Below, piece after piece: positions 55,603 to 64,000 of a DNA stretch of 64,000 nt; position 1 is the first letter of the stretch, and each line of letters begins with the position of its first letter. Both the position numbers and the translations under genes were made by a program. Source of the stretch: Pseudomonas sp. P8_241 (GTDB lineage: Bacteria; Pseudomonadota; Gammaproteobacteria; Pseudomonadales; Pseudomonadaceae); NCBI RefSeq assembly GCF_034008315.1, contig NZ_CP125377.1, positions 6,264,501 to 6,328,500 on the forward strand. The letters run 5' to 3'. The notes below the pieces were generated by a model. That model did not search any database. It worked only from the letters and a program-made list of their open reading frames with translations, and had not been told where the DNA came from.

Positions 55603-55681
55603 CCATCGCCAGCAGGCTGGCTCCCACAGGGGATTTGTGACGTACACAAAACCAATGTGGGAGCCAGCCTGCTGGCGATGG
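55603..55681. repeat. REP-type inverted pair
   Basis: Inverted CGCCATCGCCAGCAGGCTGG and CCAGCCTGCTGGCGATGGGG copies are separated by about 40 bp, between convergent genes. Confidence 0.85.
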
Positions 55682-55705
55682 GGCCCGCACAATTACCTCA
55701 GTATT

Positions 55706-56170
55706 TCAGACCGGCAAACTCGTCGTCGACTTGATCTCCGACAACGCCACAATCGAATTCACTTCCTGAATCCCCGGCACCATCGACAGTTTCTCGAAGA
55801 AGAATCGCTCGTACGCCTCGATGTCCGCCGTGACAATGCGCAGCAAAAAATCCACCGCCCCCATCAGCACATAACACTCCAGCACCTCCGGAAAGCCGCG
55901 AATCGCCTCGGTGAACTCAGTGAAGTTCGAGCGGCCGTGGGCGTTGAGTTTTACTTCGGCGAAGATCTGCGTGTTCAGACCGATTTTCTTGCGGTCGAGC
56001 AAGGTCACCTGGGCCCGGATGATCCCTTCCTCTTTCATCCGCTGAATCCGCCGCCAGCACGGCGACTGCGACAGACCAACCTGCTCGGCGATCTGAGCAC
56101 TGGACAGAGAAGCATCCTCTTGCAGCAAAACGAGGATCTTGCGGTCATAACTGTCCAGTTCGATCGGCAT
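55706..56170 (-). CDS. Lrp/AsnC-family transcriptional regulator
   Basis: This 154-residue regulator has a winged helix ('DRKILVLLQEDASLSSAQIAEQVGLSQSPCWRRIQRM', in segments) and a C-terminal RAM/ACT ligand domain ('FAEVKLNAHGRSNFTEFTEAIRGFPEVLECYVLMGAVDFLLRIV', in segments). It likely responds to an amino acid. It is divergent from the small ACT-like gene, with 126 bp between them, and that gene is its most likely target. Confidence 0.93.
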   Translation of the reverse strand: MPIELDSYDRKILVLLQEDASLSSAQIAEQVGLSQSPCWRRIQRMKEEGIIRAQVTLLDRKKIGLNTQIFAEVKLNAHGRSNFTEFTEAIRGFPEVLECYVLMGAVDFLLRIVTADIEAYERFFFEKLSMVPGIQEVNSIVALSEIKSTTSLPV

Positions 56171-56296
56171 AAATAAACCTTTTAATTGATGATCAGCGAA
56201 TTGTTTTATTCAACAAGCGCACTAAACGCCTCATCATAGACAAGAAATACCCGGCTTCGGATGTAAATATTTCTCCAATGATTCTGGAGCCCAACC

Positions 56297-56635
56297 ATGC
56301 CATTTCTTGAAGCCGTAAACACCCCGCCCACTCGCGCCGATGTCTGGCATGTCAGCAATGCTCACTGCCGCGTGCGTTACCAAATGCTGGCCGAAGCCGA
56401 ACCGGATATTTTGTGTCGAGCGCTCAACCTGTTTGCCTTGCAGTTTCTGACACCGGAACAGGTCAACGTACAGCGCCAGGATGACCTGCTGCTCATCGAC
56501 ATCGTCATGGACGGACTGAGCTTCCACCGCGCTCAAGTGATCGCGGAAAAACTCAGGAACCTGATCAGCGTCTGCTCCGTCGATCTGCAAACGGCTGATT
56601 TCATGTGGGCCGAAGCAACTCAAGCCACGGGCTGA
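56297..56635 (+). CDS. Small ACT-like protein of unknown function
   Basis: This 112-residue protein has no signal or membrane segment. Residues 20-100 have the beta-alpha-beta-beta-alpha-beta pattern of an ACT domain: 'HCRVRYQMLAEAEPDILCRALNLFALQFLTPEQV', 'VQRQDDLLLIDIVMDGLSFHRAQVIAEKLRNLI', 'VCSVDLQ' (in segments). ACT domains bind amino acids. It is divergent from the Lrp-family gene, suggesting a link to amino-acid sensing. The resemblance is by pattern only. Confidence 0.75.
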   Translation: MPFLEAVNTPPTRADVWHVSNAHCRVRYQMLAEAEPDILCRALNLFALQFLTPEQVNVQRQDDLLLIDIVMDGLSFHRAQVIAEKLRNLISVCSVDLQTADFMWAEATQATG

Positions 56636-56723
56636 AAAACCCTGACACGGCTTCGTCGAGTAGTGGCCCAACAGTCTGCAACGCCCCGGCTATCCTTTGC
56701 GCACTTGTTCAAAAGGAGCCCGC

Positions 56724-58508
56724 ATGTCCGTTCAACTCGCCACTCAGGACCGCTGGCTGGATCTCAACGAGGTACTGCGTGAACTGGTCGCGCAGGGTTT
56801 TGTCAGCCAGGACTGCGCCGAACACGCACTCAATGCCCGACGCCGTCACGCCGCCAATGACCAGGTGCACCCGCTGGAATTTATCGCCGATCAACATCTG
56901 GACGACCTGAGCCGGACAGGCAAACACCTGGACCTCGAAAACCTCACCCTGTGGCTGTCCCGGCAGGCCGGTCAGCCCTACCTTCGAATCGACCCGTTGA
57001 AAATCAACGTTGCGGCCGTGACCCCGCTGATGTCCTACGCCTTCGCCCAGCGCCACAAGATTCTCGTAGTCGCCATCGACCGTGACGCGGTGACAGTGGC
57101 CAGCGCCCAACCATACGTCAGCGGCTGGGAGGCTGACCTGACCCACGTGCTCAAGCTGCCGATCAAACGCGTAGTGGCAAATCCGGTGGACATACAGCGC
57201 TTCAGCGTCGAGTTCTTCCGGCTGGCCAGATCGGTCACCGGGGCGAACAACTCTGATCAGCAGGTCAATGCCCTGGGCAACTTCGAGCAGTTGCTCAACC
57301 TCGGCGCCAGCGATCAGGAGCCGGACGCCAATGACGCGCACATCGTCAACATCGTCGACTGGCTGTTCCAGTACGCATTCCAGCAACGCGCCAGCGATAT
57401 CCATATCGAGCCTCGGCGCGAACAGGGCACGGTGCGGTTTCGCATCGACGGCGTGTTGCACAATGTCTATCAATTTCCGCCGCAGGTCACCATGGCGATT
57501 GTCAGCCGCCTGAAGAGTCTGGGGCGCATGAACGTTGCGGAAAAACGCAAACCCCAGGACGGCCGAGTGAAAACCAAGACGCCAGTCGGCGGCGAGGTCG
57601 AATTGCGTCTGTCGACCCTTCCGACGGCGTTTGGCGAAAAAATGGTCATGCGGATTTTCGACCCCGAAGTGCTGCTCAAGGACTTCGATCAGCTTGGGTT
57701 TTCCACCGATGACTTGCGCCGCTGGCAAGATATGACCCGCCAGCCCAACGGCATCATCCTGGTCACCGGCCCGACCGGTTCGGGCAAGACCACCACCCTC
57801 TACACCACGCTGAAAAAACTGGCGACGCCGGAGGTCAACCTCTGCACCATCGAAGACCCGATTGAAATGGTGGAGTCGTCGTTCAACCAGATGCAGGTCC
57901 AGCACAACATCGACCTGACCTTCGCTGCCGGCGTGCGGGCGCTGATGCGGCAAGACCCGGACATCATCATGATCGGCGAAATCCGCGATCTGGAGACGGC
58001 GGAAATGGCAATCCAGGCCGCGCTCACCGGCCACCTCGTGCTGTCGACGCTGCACACCAACGACGCCCCCAGCGCCATCAGCCGCCTGCTTGAACTCGGC
58101 GTGCCGCATTACCTGATCAAAGCCACAGTGCTCGGTGTCATGGCCCAGCGTCTGGTGCGAACCCTGTGCCCGCACTGCAAGGCGCCGATAAAACTGGGAG
58201 ACGACGACTGGCAAACCCTGACCCGTCCCTGGCAAGCGCCATTGCCGCTCAATGCCCAACGCGCCGTGGGTTGTGCGGAGTGTCGCGATACCGGCTATCA
58301 CGGCCGCGCCGGAGTCTACGAAATCATGCAGCTCAGCGACGGCATGAAAGCGCTGATCCGTCCCGACGCCGACCTGCTGGCCGTGCGACGGCAAGCGTTC
58401 AAGGAAGGCATGCGCAGCCTGCGCCTGTCGGGAGCGCAAAAAGTCGCGGCCGGTTTGACCACGGTTGAAGAGGTATTGCGGGTGACGCCCCAGAGCGAAC
58501 AACTTTAG
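56724..58508 (+). CDS. GspE/PilB-type secretion ATPase, orphan
   Basis: This 594-residue AAA-type traffic ATPase has an N-terminal T2SE_N region, Walker A around 349-357 ('GPTGSGKTT'), Asp box 'IEDPIE', Walker B 'LMRQDPDIIMIGEIRD' and the His box 'LSTLHTNDAPSAISRLLELG'. A four-Cys zinc motif (CPHC...CAEC, about residues 480-520) is typical of GspE/PilB. No pilus or secretin gene lies nearby. The start at 56724 has AAAAGGAG upstream. It may serve a type II or type IV-pilus-like apparatus encoded elsewhere. Confidence 0.9.
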   Translation: MSVQLATQDRWLDLNEVLRELVAQGFVSQDCAEHALNARRRHAANDQVHPLEFIADQHLDDLSRTGKHLDLENLTLWLSRQAGQPYLRIDPLKINVAAVTPLMSYAFAQRHKILVVAIDRDAVTVASAQPYVSGWEADLTHVLKLPIKRVVANPVDIQRFSVEFFRLARSVTGANNSDQQVNALGNFEQLLNLGASDQEPDANDAHIVNIVDWLFQYAFQQRASDIHIEPRREQGTVRFRIDGVLHNVYQFPPQVTMAIVSRLKSLGRMNVAEKRKPQDGRVKTKTPVGGEVELRLSTLPTAFGEKMVMRIFDPEVLLKDFDQLGFSTDDLRRWQDMTRQPNGIILVTGPTGSGKTTTLYTTLKKLATPEVNLCTIEDPIEMVESSFNQMQVQHNIDLTFAAGVRALMRQDPDIIMIGEIRDLETAEMAIQAALTGHLVLSTLHTNDAPSAISRLLELGVPHYLIKATVLGVMAQRLVRTLCPHCKAPIKLGDDDWQTLTRPWQAPLPLNAQRAVGCAECRDTGYHGRAGVYEIMQLSDGMKALIRPDADLLAVRRQAFKEGMRSLRLSGAQKVAAGLTTVEEVLRVTPQSEQL

Positions 58509-58582
58509 GTAAGGTGATGATTGAACTCGATGGGGGGGAAGGCAATCCAACGGCGGATTTTATCCATTGGAGTCACCTTTTC

Positions 58583-58903
58583 ATGCGTTTCAAACTTGCT
58601 GTTGCAACCGTCGCTCTGCTGTCTCTACCTGTCGGTTCGGCAATGGCCGATACGTTTTGGCGTAACGTTCTGACGTCCGGCGCAACCACCGGTTCGTCTT
58701 ACCTGACATCCAAGGATCACAAGCTGGTCGTTGCAACCCAGGATGACGCCAGCAGCTTCGTTGCCAGCGATGGCGGCATCCGCGGGCCTTACCTGGAAGC
58801 CGCCATGCAAGAAGTCCGCGCCGAAAACCCGGGCCTGCAAGCCACGGACATGGAACTGGCGAACGCGATTCTGGCGAGGAATGCCGTGGCTGCTGCGGAG
58901 TAA
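58583..58903 (+). CDS. DUF2388 exported protein
   Basis: This 106-residue protein has a signal peptide ('MRFKLAVATVALLSLPVGSAMADT'). A short mature region 'NVLTSGATTGSSYLTSKDHKLVVATQDDASSFVASDGGIRGPYLEAAMQEVR' (in segments) is typical of the DUF2388 family in Pseudomonas. Function unknown. It lies 74 bp after gspE on the same strand and ends at a strong terminator. Confidence 0.85.
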   Translation: MRFKLAVATVALLSLPVGSAMADTFWRNVLTSGATTGSSYLTSKDHKLVVATQDDASSFVASDGGIRGPYLEAAMQEVRAENPGLQATDMELANAILARNAVAAAE

Positions 58904-58919
58904 GCTTCGCTGCCGGACT

Positions 58920-58949
58920 AAAAATGCCGCTCACATGAGCGGCATTTTT
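58920..58949. terminator. Rho-independent terminator after the DUF2388 gene
   Basis: AAAAATGCCGCTCA and TGAGCGGCATTTTT form a perfect stem with flanking A and T runs, 16 bp after the stop codon. Confidence 0.93.
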
Positions 58950-58957
58950 ATGTCTGA

Positions 58958-59049
58958 AAGATCGCAGCCTTCGGCAGCTCCTACAGGAGATCGCCATTCA
59001 ATCGTAGGAGCTGGCGAAGGCTCGGGCCGCGTTCGGAAGATCTTTTGAT
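58958..59049. repeat. REP-type inverted pair, one arm interrupted
   Basis: GATCGCAGCCTTCGGCAGCT on the left faces a right arm GGAGCTGGCGAAGGCT in which CGGGCCGCGTTCGGA interrupts the usual GCGATCTTTTG end. It lies between the convergent DUF2388 gene and gcvP. Confidence 0.8.
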
Positions 59050-59054
59050 CTTGC

Positions 59055-61928
59055 CTAACGGTAATCATCCACCGGCACACACGCACAAAAAAGGTTCCGG
59101 TCCCCGTACACGTTGTCCACCCGATTCACCGCCGGCCAGTATTTATGAGCCTTGGTGTGTGCATCCGGGGTGATTGCCTGTTCGACGCTGTACGGCCGTT
59201 CCCAGATGCCGGTGATATCGGCGAGGGTATGCGGCGCCCCTTTCAACGGATTTTCTTCGGCGGGCCAGTTGCCGTTTTGCACCTCGTTGATTTCCGCACG
59301 AATACTCAGCATCGCCCCGATAAAGCGATCCAGTTCGGCCTTCGATTCACTTTCGGTCGGTTCAACCATTAGCGTTCCCGGCACCGGAAACGACATGGTC
59401 GGCGCATGGAATCCGTAGTCCATCAAACGCTTGGCCACATCCTCTTCGGTAATGCCGGTCAGCGCCTTGAGCGGTCGCAAATCGAGAATGCATTCGTGGG
59501 CCACACGCTCGTTGCGCCCGGTGTAGAGCACCGGGAATGCGCCGGACAAATGCCGCGCCAGGTAATTCGCGGCGAGGATCGCCACTTCGCTGGCATCCGC
59601 CAGTTGCGGCCCCATCATGGCGATGTACATCCAGCTGATCGGCAAAATGCTCGCACTGCCCCAAGGCGCAGCGCTGACCGCACCGTTCTGCGGTTGCGGC
59701 CCATCGATCGGCACCACCGGGTGATTGGCCACGAACGGCGCCAGATGCGCGCGCACACCAATCGGCCCCATGCCTGGCCCGCCACCGCCGTGGGGAATGC
59801 AAAACGTTTTGTGCAGGTTCATGTGCGACACATCGGCACCGATGTCCGCCGGTCGCGCCAGACCGACCTGGGCATTGAGGTTGGCGCCGTCCATGTACAC
59901 CTGGCCGCCGTGCTGGTGGATCACTTCGCAAATCTCGCTGATGCCTTCCTCGTACACACCGTGGGTCGATGGGTAGGTCGCCATCAGACAGGCGAGCTTG
60001 TCAGAGGCAGCTGCCGCTTTTCCCTTTAGATCGTCGAGGTCGACGTTACCCGCCTCATCGCATTCGACGATCACCACGCGCATACCGGCCATTTGTGCCG
60101 ACGCCGGATTGGTGCCATGGGCCGATGATGGAATCAGGCAAATATCCCGACCGCCCTGTTGGCGACTCTCGTGGTATTTGCGGATTGCCAGCAGCCCGGC
60201 GTATTCACCCTGCGCACCCGAGTTGGGCTGCATGCAAATGGCATCGAATCCGGTAATCGCGCACAGCCAGCGCTCCAGTTCTTCGATCATCAACGTGTAA
60301 CCCACGGCCTGCTCTTTGGGCACAAACGGGTGCAGGTTGGCGAACTGCGGCCAGGTGATGGGGATCATCTCACTGGTGGCATTGAGCTTCATGGTGCATG
60401 AGCCCAGCGGGATCATCGATTGGTTGAGCGCCAGATCCTTGTTTTCCAGTTGCTTGAGGTAACGCAGCATCTCGGTTTCGCTGTGATGGGCGCTGAACAC
60501 CGGGTGGCGCAGATAAGGCGAAGTTCGCAGCAGCCCTTCGGGAATGCCGCCCGGCAAGGTTTCAGCATCGAGACTCTCAATGCTGAGCCCGTGATCGGCC
60601 CCGAGAAAAACATCGAACAGTTTGGCGACGGTGGTTTCATCGCAGGTCTCATCCAGGCTCAGGCCCAGTTGCCCGCGCCCGAGAATACGCAGGTTGATCT
60701 GCGCCGCCCGGGCACTTTCGATGATAGCGGTCTGGGTTCCCCCGACATCGAGGGTCAGGGTGTCGAAAAAGTGCTGATTGACGTGGTTGATTCCGTTTCG
60801 CGCCAGGCCTTCGGCGAGGATGCAGGTCAGGCGATGGACGCGCTGGGCGATGCGCTTGAGCCCTTCGGGGCCGTGATAAACCGCATAAAAACTGGCGATA
60901 TTGGCCAGCAACACCTGGGCAGTACAGATGTTCGAGTTGGCCTTTTCCCGACGGATATGTTGCTCGCGGGTTTGCAGGGCCATGCGCAGGGCAATGTTGC
61001 CGCGCGCATCCTTGGAAACACCAATGATCCGCCCCGGAATCGCTCGTTTGTATTCGTCTCGACTGGCAAAGAAGGCCGCATGGGGGCCGCCATAGCCCAT
61101 TGGCACGCCGAAACGCTGGGAGGAACCGAAAACCACATCCGCACCCAATTCCCCGGGAGGCGTCAGCAGCAGCAGACTCAACAGATCCGTGGCGACACAG
61201 GCAATCGCTTGCTGGGCATGCAGGTGATCGATCAAGGGTCGCAGATCGCGGATCTCGCCGTGGGTATCTGGGTACTGCATCAGCGCGCCGAACACCTGGT
61301 GCTGTTTCAAGTTATCCACAGCGTCGACGACCAGCTCGAATCCGAACCCTTCGGCGCGGGTCTGCACCACGGAAATGGTCTGCGGATGACAGTTCTCATC
61401 GACGAAGAACACATTGCTTTTCGACTTGGCGACCCGCTTGGCCAAGGCCATGGCTTCCGCCGCCGCAGTGGCTTCATCCAGCAACGACGCGTTGGCCAGT
61501 TCCAGGCCGGTGAGATCGATGGTCAGTTGCTGGAAATTCAACAATGCTTCGAGTCGCCCCTGGGCAATCTCCGGCTGATAGGGCGTGTACGCGGTGTACC
61601 AGCCGGGATTTTCCAGCACGTTGCGCAAGATGACAGCCGGTGTGAGGGTGCCGTGGTAGCCCATCCCGATCAGGCTGGTCCAGACCTGGTTCTGTTCGGC
61701 GTAACCGCGCAACTTGGCCAGTGCGGCTTCTTCGTCGAGTGCCGGGGGCAGGTCCAGCGCACGGTTCAGGCGGATGCCAGGCGGCACTGTTTGCTCGATC
61801 AGCTCAACCCGGCTGCCAAGGCCGAGACTGTCGAGCATCGCCTGCTGCTCGGCGGCATCAGGCCCCAGGTGGCGGCGGAGAAAGGCATTGGGATCGCGTA
61901 ACTGGCTCAGGGACGGCAACTGGGACAT
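59055..61928 (-). CDS. gcvP: Glycine dehydrogenase (decarboxylating), P-protein
   Basis: This 957-residue homodimeric-type P-protein decarboxylates glycine and loads the aminomethyl group onto GcvH lipoate. The N-half starts '[15 protein letters not shown]'. The C-half has the PLP Lys in '[20 protein letters not shown]' and '[15 protein letters not shown]'. It is separated from gcvH by a terminator and a REP pair, so it probably has its own promoter or depends on readthrough. Confidence 0.97.
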   Translation of the reverse strand: MSQLPSLSQLRDPNAFLRRHLGPDAAEQQAMLDSLGLGSRVELIEQTVPPGIRLNRALDLPPALDEEAALAKLRGYAEQNQVWTSLIGMGYHGTLTPAVILRNVLENPGWYTAYTPYQPEIAQGRLEALLNFQQLTIDLTGLELANASLLDEATAAAEAMALAKRVAKSKSNVFFVDENCHPQTISVVQTRAEGFGFELVVDAVDNLKQHQVFGALMQYPDTHGEIRDLRPLIDHLHAQQAIACVATDLLSLLLLTPPGELGADVVFGSSQRFGVPMGYGGPHAAFFASRDEYKRAIPGRIIGVSKDARGNIALRMALQTREQHIRREKANSNICTAQVLLANIASFYAVYHGPEGLKRIAQRVHRLTCILAEGLARNGINHVNQHFFDTLTLDVGGTQTAIIESARAAQINLRILGRGQLGLSLDETCDETTVAKLFDVFLGADHGLSIESLDAETLPGGIPEGLLRTSPYLRHPVFSAHHSETEMLRYLKQLENKDLALNQSMIPLGSCTMKLNATSEMIPITWPQFANLHPFVPKEQAVGYTLMIEELERWLCAITGFDAICMQPNSGAQGEYAGLLAIRKYHESRQQGGRDICLIPSSAHGTNPASAQMAGMRVVIVECDEAGNVDLDDLKGKAAAASDKLACLMATYPSTHGVYEEGISEICEVIHQHGGQVYMDGANLNAQVGLARPADIGADVSHMNLHKTFCIPHGGGGPGMGPIGVRAHLAPFVANHPVVPIDGPQPQNGAVSAAPWGSASILPISWMYIAMMGPQLADASEVAILAANYLARHLSGAFPVLYTGRNERVAHECILDLRPLKALTGITEEDVAKRLMDYGFHAPTMSFPVPGTLMVEPTESESKAELDRFIGAMLSIRAEINEVQNGNWPAEENPLKGAPHTLADITGIWERPYSVEQAITPDAHTKAHKYWPAVNRVDNVYGDRNLFCACVPVDDYR

Positions 61929-61996
61929 GACGGGCTCTCTCTTGACTGGCGCTCAACGTCGATGCAATACGGTCAAACCAGCATAGCAGCCACCCT

Positions 61997-62097
61997 TGTA
62001 GGAGCGAGCTTGCTCGCGATGACAGCGAGCGCGCCGCGGGGGGCCAGGGTTGTAGCGTTTTCGTTAACGATCCATCGCGAGCAAGCTCGCTCCTACA
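61997..62097. repeat. REP-type inverted pair
   Basis: Inverted TGTAGGAGCGAGCTTGCTCG copies lie in the gcvH-gcvP gap, about 70 bp upstream of gcvP. Confidence 0.88.
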
Positions 62098-62120
62098 AGA
62101 AGGGAAAATCGCCAGACAAC

Positions 62121-62146
62121 AAAAAGCCCCGACGGGTCGGGGCTTT
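62121..62146 (-). terminator. Terminator between gcvH and gcvP
   Basis: On the minus strand AAAGCCCCGAC pairs with GTCGGGGCTTT around CC, followed by a short T-run. It lies 16 bp after the gcvH stop. Confidence 0.87.
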
Positions 62147-62162
62147 GGGGTGACGCTTAAGC

Positions 62163-62546
62163 TTATTCGCCGATGGCGGCCTGGTAACCGGCGGCATCGA
62201 GCAGCTTGTCCAGATCAGTGGCATTGCTTGGCTTGATCTTGAAGATCCACGCTCCGTACGGGTCGGAGTTGAGCAATTCCGGGTTGGCGCCCAGCTCTTC
62301 GTTGACTGCGATCACTTCACCGGCAATCGGCGAGTAGATGTCGGAAGCGGCTTTAACCGATTCAACGACACCCGCCTGATCTTGAGCAGCAAATACGTTG
62401 CCGACTTCGGTCAACTCAACAAATACCACATCACCCAGCGCTTCCTGCGCGTGATCGCTGATGCCCACGGTGACGGTGCCATCGGCTTCCAGACGTGCCC
62501 ATTCGTGACTTTCGGCAAAACGCAGGTCGGCAGGGATATCGCTCAT
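62163..62546 (-). CDS. gcvH: Glycine cleavage system H protein
   Basis: This 127-residue lipoyl carrier shuttles the aminomethyl group between GcvP, GcvT and the L-protein. The lipoylated Lys is about residue 65 in '[19 protein letters not shown]', and the N-terminus '[23 protein letters not shown]' is typical. It is 48 bp downstream of gcvT in one operon. Confidence 0.97.
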   Translation of the reverse strand: MSDIPADLRFAESHEWARLEADGTVTVGISDHAQEALGDVVFVELTEVGNVFAAQDQAGVVESVKAASDIYSPIAGEVIAVNEELGANPELLNSDPYGAWIFKIKPSNATDLDKLLDAAGYQAAIGE

Positions 62547-62594
62547 GTTCTGTGTCCTCAGGAAATGTCAGCGGTCGTTAACCGCTGGAAAAGA

Positions 62595-63677
62595 TTAGAT
62601 CAAGGTTTTGCCGTGGCGAACGAAGGTCGGTTTGACCACTCGGACCGGGTACCACTTGCCACGGATTTCCACTTCGGCGCGGTCGGCTGTTGCCATCGGC
62701 ACGCGCGCCAGTGCAATCGACTTGCTAAGCGTAGGAGAGAAACTACCACTGGTGATCTCCCCTTCGCCAACATCGGCTATGCGAACCACCTGATGAGCGC
62801 GCAAAACTCCGCGTTCTTCAAGGACCAGCCCTACCAGTTTGTGCTGGATCCCGGCAGCCTTTTCCGCTTCCAGTGCCGAGCGGCCGATGAACTGGCGCGA
62901 GGCCGGTTCCCAGGCGATGCTCCAGGCCATGTTGGAGGCCAAAGGCGAAACGTCTTGTTGAATGTCTTGACCGTAGAGGTTCATGCCGGCCTCGACGCGC
63001 AAGGTATCCCGGGCACCGAGGCCTATCGGAGAGATTCCGGCACCAACCAGGTCGTTGAAAAATCCCGGCGCCTGATCGGCGGGAAGAATGATTTCCAGCC
63101 CATCCTCACCGGTATAACCGGTGCGAGCGATAAACCAGTCCCCGTCGGGCTGCCCTTCGAAAGGCTTGAGTAGCTGGATCAGGTTGCTGCGGGACTGGCT
63201 CACCAGTTCCGCAATTTTCTGGCGGGCGTGGGGGCCTTGAATGGCCAGCATCGCCATTTCGGAGCGCTCGCTCAGCTGCACATCAAAGCCGTCGCGATGG
63301 GATGATATCCACGCCATGTCCTGATCGCGAGTGGACGCATTGACCACCAGGCGATAACCCTCGTCGAGGCGATAGACGATCATGTCGTCGACGATACCGC
63401 CCTGCTCGTTGAGCATGGCGCTGTACAACGCACGGCCAGGGCTGTGCAGGCGCTCGACATCATTGGCCAGCAAATGCTGAAGCCAGGCTTTGGCCTGGAG
63501 GCCGCCGACATCGATCACGGTCATGTGGGATACATCGAAGACACCGCAATCGCGGCGCACCTGATGGTGCTCCTCGACCTGCGATCCATAATGCAGAGGC
63601 ATGTCCCAACCGCCAAAATCGACCATCTTCGCGCCGAGGGCGAGATGAAGGTCATACAGAGGCGTACGCTGTCCCAT
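62595..63677 (-). CDS. gcvT: Aminomethyltransferase (glycine cleavage T protein)
   Basis: This 360-residue folate enzyme transfers the methylene unit from GcvH to tetrahydrofolate, releasing ammonia. It starts '[30 protein letters not shown]' (in segments), then '[16 protein letters not shown]', '[15 protein letters not shown]' and '[18 protein letters not shown]'. The ATG at 63677 is preceded by GGAAGGAG. No glycine riboswitch is apparent in the 153-bp leader, which carries only an ordinary A/T-poor upstream region. Confidence 0.97.
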   Translation of the reverse strand: MGQRTPLYDLHLALGAKMVDFGGWDMPLHYGSQVEEHHQVRRDCGVFDVSHMTVIDVGGLQAKAWLQHLLANDVERLHSPGRALYSAMLNEQGGIVDDMIVYRLDEGYRLVVNASTRDQDMAWISSHRDGFDVQLSERSEMAMLAIQGPHARQKIAELVSQSRSNLIQLLKPFEGQPDGDWFIARTGYTGEDGLEIILPADQAPGFFNDLVGAGISPIGLGARDTLRVEAGMNLYGQDIQQDVSPLASNMAWSIAWEPASRQFIGRSALEAEKAAGIQHKLVGLVLEERGVLRAHQVVRIADVGEGEITSGSFSPTLSKSIALARVPMATADRAEVEIRGKWYPVRVVKPTFVRHGKTLI

Positions 63678-63830
63678 GGGTTTCTCCTTCCGGGCGTGGC
63701 GAAGGTGCGGACAAGTGCTGCGGCTTGAATACCTTGAAAAAAAGGCTTTCAGCCGATTTCAGCTACCTGGTCTGTCAGACGGACCGCACCGAATGCCGCG
63801 CATTGTAGCCGCAAGGTGTAGGACTGGCAC

Positions 63831-64000
63831 CTAGGTGTTTCGATGCGCCGAACGTCGGATCAATCCGATGACCGGTAACAAGCCTACCAACACCAGTGTC
63901 AGCGCCGGCAAAGACGCCCTCGCCCACTCACCTTCGCTGGTCATTTCAAAGATCCGCACAGCCAGCGTGTCCCAGCCAAACGGACGCATCAGCAAGGTCG
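63831..64000 (-). CDS. Metal (iron/thiamine-type) ABC transporter permease, C-terminal part
   Basis: The last 55 residues are visible before the window ends: 'TLLMRPFGWDTLAVRIFEMT' followed by 'GEWARASLPALTLVLVGLLPVIGLIRR'. This is the ending of two-module permeases of the FbpB/SfuB/ThiP type, where 'RPFGFDTLAVR' and a final membrane helix are common. The 5' part lies beyond the window. Substrate unknown; iron is the more usual one. Confidence 0.75.
   Translation of the reverse strand, partial: TLLMRPFGWDTLAVRIFEMTSEGEWARASLPALTLVLVGLLPVIGLIRRSAHRNT

Noticed and set aside
56709..58550. A 613-codon open frame antisense to the GspE-type gene, and similar long ones at 6621-8438 (605 codons, antisense to ptsP) and 60420-61901 (antisense to gcvP)
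   Set aside because: They mirror strong genes in GC-rich DNA, have Arg/His/Gln-rich compositions, no ribosome sites and no family motifs.
63678..63830. A glycine riboswitch upstream of gcvT
   Set aside because: The leader was read on the gcvT strand for the paired glycine-aptamer core and none was recognisable.

Overview
The window looks like a piece of a fluorescent-group Pseudomonas chromosome. The DNA is GC-rich, the gene order follows the Pseudomonas core (HAD phosphatase-rppH-ptsP-lgt-thyA, ilvA/rpiA, serA with a D-2-hydroxyglutarate dehydrogenase, the spu polyamine locus, ssuEADCBF-lsfA, gcvTHP), and intergenic gaps carry many inverted REP pairs of the 'TGTAGGAGC' type. I see no prophage, insertion sequence, CRISPR array, tRNA or rRNA. 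Product names come from recognising motifs and synteny; no database search was run.

Layout. 1-3.1 kb: end of a LysR regulator, a CadA-type metal ATPase and its divergent CadR regulator around a MerR-type promoter. 3.1-13.4 kb: housekeeping genes (thyA, lgt, TauE/SafE permease, NRDE protein, ptsP, rppH, HAD phosphatase, ilvA, rpiA). 13.4-28 kb: two tandem SdiA-regulated-like proteins, a fumarylacetoacetase-family enzyme, the D2HGDH/serA divergent pair, small periplasmic proteins, an EF-Tu-prolyl-hydroxylase-like oxygenase, an AHL-acylase-like hydrolase and a GlxA-type regulator. 28-38.5 kb: the polyamine locus spuBCDEFGH with divergent spuI; the slot where spuA should be holds only a decayed 116-codon remnant. 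38.7-40.8 kb: alpha-carbonic anhydrase, TetR regulator, hexapeptide-repeat protein. 40.9-51.3 kb: a sulfur-scavenging island, ssuEADCBF, lsfA, two OprD-family porins and an orphan TauA-like binding protein. 51.4-58.9 kb: argA, argE, a CYTH-CHAD protein, an Lrp regulator divergent from an ACT-like small protein, an orphan GspE ATPase and a DUF2388 protein. 59-63.7 kb: glycine cleavage genes gcvP, gcvH, gcvT, then the end of a metal ABC permease.

How the genes fit together. The spu genes import putrescine and spermidine (spuDEFGH), glutamylate them (spuI, spuB) and transaminate them (spuC). The ssu cluster takes in sulfonates, reduces FMN (SsuE) and releases sulfite (SsuD), while lsfA, the porins and TauA probably serve the same sulfur-starvation state. 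SerA and D2HGDH are likely coupled through 2-oxoglutarate/D-2-hydroxyglutarate, and serine then connects to the glycine cleavage system. Apart from the decayed spuA and the orphan genes this is mostly ordinary core genome. The signals most worth following are the spuA remnant, a covarying hairpin in the leaders of the two porin genes, A/T palindromes in front of ssuE and lsfA, stem-loops bracketing spuD, and a possible small RNA beside lsfA.
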